Of a stretch of 64,000 nt of DNA, positions 58,701 through 64,000 are shown piece by piece. The notes under the pieces are model-generated. The model was not told the origin of the DNA. It searched no databases and worked only from the letters and a program-made list of their open reading frames with translations. The stretch is from Acanthochromis polyacanthus. Its lineage: Eukaryota; Chordata; Actinopteri; Pomacentridae. Numbering within the stretch: the stretch's first letter is position 1; the number at the start of each line of letters is the position of its first letter. Made by a program: the position numbers and the translations under genes. The stretch covers positions 40,277,474 to 40,341,473 of the forward strand of contig NC_067113.1 in NCBI RefSeq assembly GCF_021347895.1. The letters are read 5' to 3'.

Positions 58701-61700
58701 CTCAGCCTCTGGTCGTTGTGGTCCAGCTGCAGGCCACAGACAGCAGCTCCCATGCTGCCGGTGGCGATCATGGAAGGAGGGTTCATGGCGAGGCGGTCAT
58801 CTGGTGAGGACAGAGCATTAACGTGTGACTGTAGGCCACAGAGACAGCAATCACATTTCTACTCCGACATGAAGAGAAACATCACTTAAAATCAGCCCAG
58901 AGGAAGGATGAGAGATGCATGAGAGGTGAAAACATCTGAATCATCTCCAATATGCACGCTCCACAGCTGAACCTGATTTTCCCACAGTCTGGATTTCAGC
59001 AGACGTAGCAGCGCGGTGGAACCTGTGTGGCTTCTTTCATAGAAACCTCAGCTCTGATTAGAAAAGCAGAGCAGGAATCCTCCTACTCGCTGGGCGATGA
59101 GTTCCAGGCATGACTCCCTCCGGTCCGTATCCAAGTCCAAAAGACTTAAGCGACAACAGGCCTGGATGGAGGAGGCGGAAGAGGAGGCGGCCGTGGAGAG
59201 GAAAACCAGTACCGAGTACTCAGACTGAGTTAATCCTTTTTTAGTGATGTCAGTTTCACCTGCTCAGGTATCTAATGTGATCACTACAAGTCCTTCAAAG
59301 TGGTGTTAAAGCTGCTAGTATGTTTTGTAGACAAAACGTGATGGAACACCTCCGTCTTAGATTTCTCACGCCGGATTGGAAGGAGGGCTTTTCCAAACAC
59401 TTTGGCAGCTTTCTGAAACCAACAACTTGACATTGTAATGTTGTAATCTCCTAAAGGAATGTACATATCAAGCGGTTCTGATGAAATATGGTGATTTTGG
59501 CTCAGATTTGGATCATTTCCTGAATGGAACAGCGCATAAGGGAGGATTAGCTCAACCACAAAGTCTGATGATTCTCTCCGTTTTCACAGTTTCTGTCTCC
59601 AATAAATGGTGTTTGGAGATTTTAAATTAAAAAAATAACATGCCTTTCAACCTCACCTGTGAGTTTTGGGGTTCAGCGGGTTCATTTCCGAGGAGGATGG
59701 ATTACATGTAGGGCTGGGCGACATGGCCAAAAAATAAAATCTCGATTTTTTTTTTAGTCATCTTGGACGATTACGATTTTAATCGATTTTTGTTGTTTCT
59801 TTGCGGTCTGTTTGCTATGGCTAGTGCTAGCCATGCCGCACTCCCGAAGCTGCTTCTTTAGGATGCCTCTGACGGAGGTGCTGAAAGAGGTTAGTTGTGC
59901 TGCTACTCTTGGTTTTCACAGTACTTTTGCAATCCTTGCACATGACTGTAGTTTGCTCGGTGTCAGTCTTGTCAAAGCCGAACCGCTTCCATATAATCGA
60001 TGTAACATGAGGCCCTTTTTTCGCGACCAACTCTTCGTCTGCTGTTCTGTCCGCCATGATGGGGGTGTGAGTGTTTTGGCGGAAGGAGATGAGAGGCGGA
60101 AGCAAACGCCAGTGCACAAGTCGTGAAAGACAGAAGAAGAATCTGTATTGTTATATATTTAAGCTCACCTCGATTTTACGATTTGGCAAATTTTCAAATC
60201 ATCAGGTTTTAAAAAGGCGAATTAATCCAATTAATTCGATTCATCGCCCAGCCCTAATTACACGTTGTATGAACCAGTTCCAATTAGCCTTAATCCAACC
60301 TTTACTGGATTGTTTCCGCTTGTTGGTGAGCTTACAAGCTTGCACGCCACAAAAATATGCTTTTAAACGTTAATTAGTGCTGCATTACCTGCAGCAATTA
60401 CAGCACACAAACTTCCTCTGTGTCTCCACACACGCACATGGCAGGTAACTGGCACACGATGGCTCGGAGCTGACCAGGTCCAACCCACTGCTCCAATCCA
60501 GCCCAGTCCTGGTGGCCCGATAGCTTTGATTAAACCCCAGAGAGGAGCCTGCTTTGCTACGCCCATCTTCTCCTCCAGGGAGCAGCTGTCCATAGGAGGA
60601 GCTCCTCTAATATAAGAATAACATCTCAACTCCATATAAAACTCCAAACATTTACATTACTGCATGCCCACAGCAGGCCTCCTTTTTTTTCCACTGCGGC
60701 TGCTTTGTGCTTGGATATAAGCAGCTGCTTATGAATAGCAGAAGCAACCACTGAAACACACCCAAATATATATAAAAAAAGAAGTGTGACACTAAAACTG
60801 TGCTTAACAGGGCATGAAACTCATTGAAGGAGCCAACGGGTCCAACAACCAGCTCTAGTAAACAAGTGCTTATTGGCCAGATCTGACCACACTGACGTTT
60901 GTGAGGAATTTCATTGCACCAAAGGGACCTCCTTTGTTTTATTTCCTTCATTGAATTAGCTAAAAGGAGGTGGGAGATGAAAGGCAGCCTTGTGACACAG
61001 CAAGTCCTGTATATTATGTGTATTAGGTGATCCTGCAGTAGTATTTCTGTCCAGGATATGAAAATATTAGAGGGATTCCTAGCAGAGGCAAAGGAATGCC
61101 GTGAAAATTCACCTAGAGAGAGGCCTGAGGGGACATCCGAGTTTGTTCCAGAGTCTCCAGAGTTTATTTTGGACACGAGGCCGGGATGGGAGGAGGAAGG
61201 AAGATCGCTGGATCAGTGCCCTGACTTTTTAAACCTGGAAGCTTCCTTGTCAACAAACAACGCCGGGGGGAGTAGTGCAGGAGTTCAGCTGCACCTGAGT
61301 CATTCAGCACAATGCCTGGATGTTGCAGTAAAAGTACTGGTACGATACAATCGCGATCACTACCGGCATGTGTGGCTAATCTAAACACAGCGCTGATAGG
61401 AGTTTTCCCAGGCTCTGCACAGAAACGTGCATGACCACTTTAAGCAGCTTTTAGCAGCTGTGAAGAGAAAAAACCCACTTGCAGGCTGTGGAAAGACTAG
61501 AAAGTGGATAAGGCAGCCAGTAGAGAAGAAAGAGGTCACAGATGACTCACGATGGGAGAATGTTTGTGTGTGTGGGAATATTCTGGTGGATGCAGGAATA
61601 ACAGGGCAGCAAACAGAGCATGTGAAGCGAGCACAGGAATCGTGGAAAAAGGGCACGTGAGGCGGGTTACCTGTGGCACAAAGGGCGATGAACGTCTGCG

Positions 61701-61830
61701 TGTGTTTGCGCACCATCACCAGCTTGTCTTTGGGAAGCGGCAGCCTGCGAATGATGTGCTCTATAAAATCATTGGGGATAACCGAGGCCATGTTCCACTT
61801 CAACTTCCCCAGCACAACCAGTTCCCAGTC
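55602..61830 (-). CDS. ccnd2: Cyclin D2, exons 3-5 (partial; 5' part beyond window)
   Basis: D-type cyclin, known as the regulatory partner of CDK4/6 in G1. Exons 61830-61671 (160 bp), 58800-58652 (149 bp) and 55766-55602 (165 bp with stop) join to 157 aa covering the second half of the protein. [17 protein letters not shown] and [13 protein letters not shown] belong to the C-terminal cyclin fold. [13 protein letters not shown] and [13 protein letters not shown] follow. The tail [12 protein letters not shown] holds the conserved Thr phosphodegron of D-cyclins. Exon sizes 160 and 149 match vertebrate CCND genes, and the tail sequence favours D2 over D1/D3. Exons 1-2 (about 130 residues, the LxCxE end and the cyclin box) were not found between 61831 and 64000, so the window stops in intron 2. 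The paralogue is probably ccnd2a. Confidence 0.95.
55888..56278. mobile_element. hAT-like MITE rich in GAATATTCGG, copy 2 (ccnd2 intron 4)
   Basis: Ends TAGGGCTGGCCCGAATA / CGGGTCCAGCTCTA with GTGCCTAT / GTGCTTAT duplication (55880-55887, 56279-56286). Shares the block CAGCGGAGGTCTTCAGCATC with copy 1. Confidence 0.85.
56490..56746. mobile_element. Foldback MITE in ccnd2 intron 4
   Basis: Left arm GAAGAGTTTATTTGCAAAAA ... TTTACTTGAGATAATA. The right arm is its complement (TATTATCTCAAGTAAATAAT ... TTTTTGCAGATAAACTCTTT). The arms are about 90 bp. The TSD is unclear. Confidence 0.7.
58652..58800 (-). CDS. ccnd2: ccnd2 coding exon 4
   Basis: 149 bp after CCTCACCAG. Encodes [20 protein letters not shown] and on to KITNTEV, with a GTGAGT donor. 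Its first two bases complete the Asp codon opened in exon 3. Confidence 0.95.
59709..60256 (-). mobile_element. Internally deleted hAT element with BED zinc finger (ccnd2 intron 3)
   Basis: Ends TAGGGCTGGGCGA / TCGCCCAGCCCTA inside the 8-bp duplication ATTACATG / ATTACACG (59701-59708, 60257-60264). The minus-strand frame 60117-59827 encodes a BED-type finger: WKRFGF, then CKDCKS, then HLRQRHP (C-x2-C ... H-x4-H). This is the N-terminus of a ZBED/hAT transposase; the catalytic part is missing. Sense to ccnd2. Confidence 0.85.
61671..61830 (-). CDS. ccnd2: ccnd2 coding exon 3
   Basis: 160 bp after CTGCTTTAG, ending ACA G before GTAACC. Encodes [10 protein letters not shown] through FIALCAT. 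Confidence 0.95.
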
Positions 61831-62089
61831 CTAAAGCAGAGAGAAGACGAAAAACTGTCAGTCACTTTCAATTCTGTTTCTGAGCCGAATCCAGTCAGTC
61901 AGGGGGTCAAATGGCACGCTGCCATGCCGCCATTGACCGTGACAAAGATCACAGTCTGTCCCTTTCCCCCAGAGGAAATGGCTCTGCAAGAAGAGCAACA
62001 TTTCTTCGCTTTATCTCTCCTCGCTGTATCTTATTATCTGCGTGCCTTTTTCATTGCTCGCATCCTTTGTGTTCGCATCGCCGGCATGT

Positions 62090-64000
62090 GACAAGCTTTG
62101 CCCCGCTTAGAGGCCCTGCCAATGAGACAGCTAGCCCCTTCCTTCCTGTCACAAGCCTCAAACAGCCACAGTGAGTTTGCACTGCAGAGACGACTCCTAA
62201 TACGCTGAGTGTCTGCAGCAGCATTTAATTTCCTGTTTGTGTTAATTCTTAGTCTTCGGAACCAATCGGCTTACTAACGTTTCACCGTAATGTCGCTAAA
62301 GTGTCTCTAAAAAGTGCTCAGAAACAAGTAGCTGGTGAAGCTTTTCCAAACTCTCAATCAACCAATCAGATCGCTGGGAGGTTTCATTAAGTTTTGCTTA
62401 GCCAGTTTAATGACATATGAATAACATTATGATGCTGTACTTTAAATTTGTTTGTGAATGGAAAACAAATGATCATTTCTACATGTCCTGTTACATCCAT
62501 ATTCTGGAGTTTTGATATTTTGTTCATCGACCTTGTAAAAAACTAAGTCCTACTATCAAAAAGCATCAGCGTTAACTCTTACATATTTTACGGTGGTTCA
62601 AGTAATTCATTTAAACTTCTTATCTGTTAAATTATCTGCTTAAATCATCACAAAGTGCTCCTGCGAGACACACTTTACCGGAGTTCATTATTATGAGTTA
62701 AATTAAAGATGCAGCAAAGTTTCCATTTTGTTTGTTTTGCAATTTTATTTGAAATTCAAACGTGTCACTTCAAAATAAATGCGACTTTAAAAAGAAAAAA
62801 TCATGCATGTAGTCTAACATTTTGGAAGTCACTGTCAGCGATATAATCTACAAACTTTATAGCTCCGCAGCGTTAGCATGGGTCCATGAATACTAGCAGC
62901 GTTGATTAATAAATCAACTGGCAACAAATTAGAGTCTCTCTTTGCTCCAAGCACCCACAAGTTCTGTACACAGGTGAGGCTAAGACTGATGACGACACTC
63001 GACAAACCTCAGAGCTGCACGATGACGCCTCGCAGCACAAACTCCTGCATCGTCCAAAAAACTGATTCCAGTCCGCACAAGTTCTGATCATTAGCAGAGC
63101 GCTGTGAACCAAACTTAACAAGGCAGGTCAAAAGAGGAGATGCCTTCTGTTATTTCAAATCATAAATACTTGTCTGGAAGAAAAACAGGCAACTAATAAA
63201 GCGCTATTACGCATTTCAATTTAGCCCTCGTCTCCTCTGGATTCCTGACCATCTGTCTTTGATCAGAGTTTTACACTTTGTTCCACATCAAACACTGCCA
63301 CACTTTATCTCGTGTAAATATCTGCCTCATGATTTCATTTCACAATAATAATACAATAACAACACTGTGGTCCTGTCCGGTGGTGAAGGCATCTGAAACG
63401 TTTCTCCAACAACACGCATTCCTTTCTTTAATGTTTGCGGAAGTGGTGCCACCAGATCTGGTTGTGGTGTTACCACGTGACAGACTCGGTGGCACCGGTG
63501 CAAAACTTAAGTCTGGAGTCTTGTGTCGTCTTCAGATTACCTAAAAAGGGGCTTAACTCTAAAATGACGCAGGCAGGAAAGTCTGCTAAAATGCTGGTGT
63601 CGGGGAGTTTGATGATCACAAGCTGAGAAGAGCTTAAATGAATAAAATGTAAACACTAAGATTAGGCGATTTCGCTAAATTCCCGCGTCGTGTTTTACAC
63701 TGTAGGTGAGTTAAGGCTTCAAAGTCGAGGATGAGCCCGGATTCACTCTGTGTAATTTGACTATGCTCATATATGGGGAGGAAAAAGAAGACAGAAGGTT
63801 GATTCAAGTGCATGAAGTCTAGAGAGCAGGCATGTTGATACAGAAACCACTTTTATACTCACCAAAAAAAAAAAAAAACTAAAGTGAACTAAAACACACA
63901 CATTTCAGCTTCTCACCTCCTACTATGTAAAAGCAAACGTAGTAAACAGCAAAACCCCAACGCTCGGCAGGGACAGCCCCCCCCACCGTCATAAAACGCT
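62090..64000. other. ccnd2 intron 2 (right part of window)
   Basis: I looked on the minus strand for the cyclin-box exon (about 216 bp in vertebrates) and did not find it. AT-rich, with simple A runs at 63866. Confidence 0.6.

Overview
This is nuclear DNA from a ray-finned (teleost, probably percomorph) fish. Genes are split by GT-AG introns, there are vertebrate-type dinucleotide and GGAT microsatellites, and the intergenic and intronic DNA is full of fish-type DNA transposons and SINE/PLE fragments. All four genes I could support are orthologues of the vertebrate block FGF6 - FGF23 - TIGAR - CCND2 (human 12p13). The fgf23-bearing copy is the teleost 'a' ohnologue block, so the genes are probably fgf6a, fgf23, tigara and ccnd2a.

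Layout. Positions 1-26.3 kb hold no recognisable gene; they are a repeat-rich desert with nested transposons, SINEs, hAT, piggyBac-like and mariner non-autonomous elements, and microsatellites. fgf6 (+) has three coding exons at 27001-30452 encoding 207 aa. From 31.3 to 36.4 kb there is degenerate retroelement sequence split by a Penelope-like insertion with a target-site duplication. fgf23 (+) is compact, with three exons at 36742-38379 encoding 261 aa, and has a TATA-like box and polyadenylation signals. A second piggyBac-like element and a Harbinger element follow at 39.7-41.8 kb. tigar (-) has six exons, 50982 down to 42697, encoding 263 aa. Its introns carry an hAT-like palindrome inside a 96-bp duplication, a Tc1 element with a Harbinger element nested in it, and a piggyBac-like MITE. 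A dead piggyBac-derived (PGBD-like) gene lies at 51.4-52.6 kb between the tigar promoter and ccnd2, followed by a strong CTCF-like motif. ccnd2 (-) is partial: exons 3, 4 and 5 lie between 61830 and 55602, and exons 1-2 lie beyond the right edge.

Functionally, the block holds a muscle/developmental FGF (fgf6), the endocrine phosphate hormone fgf23, a fructose-2,6-bisphosphatase-type metabolic regulator (tigar) and a G1 cyclin (ccnd2). They are separate transcription units and not an operon. tigar and ccnd2 run in the same direction, opposite to the FGFs. All exon junctions were read by eye from splice sites, reading frame and family similarity. Paralogue letters and UTR limits are inferences. 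I found no previously undescribed biochemical system. The most unusual observations are the 96-bp duplication bracketing a MITE, the Harbinger-in-Tc1 nest whose insertion site is confirmed by the host repeat's other arm, the six-copy piggyBac-like MITE family, and the Klotho-binding-like double repeat and unshielded furin site in Fgf23.
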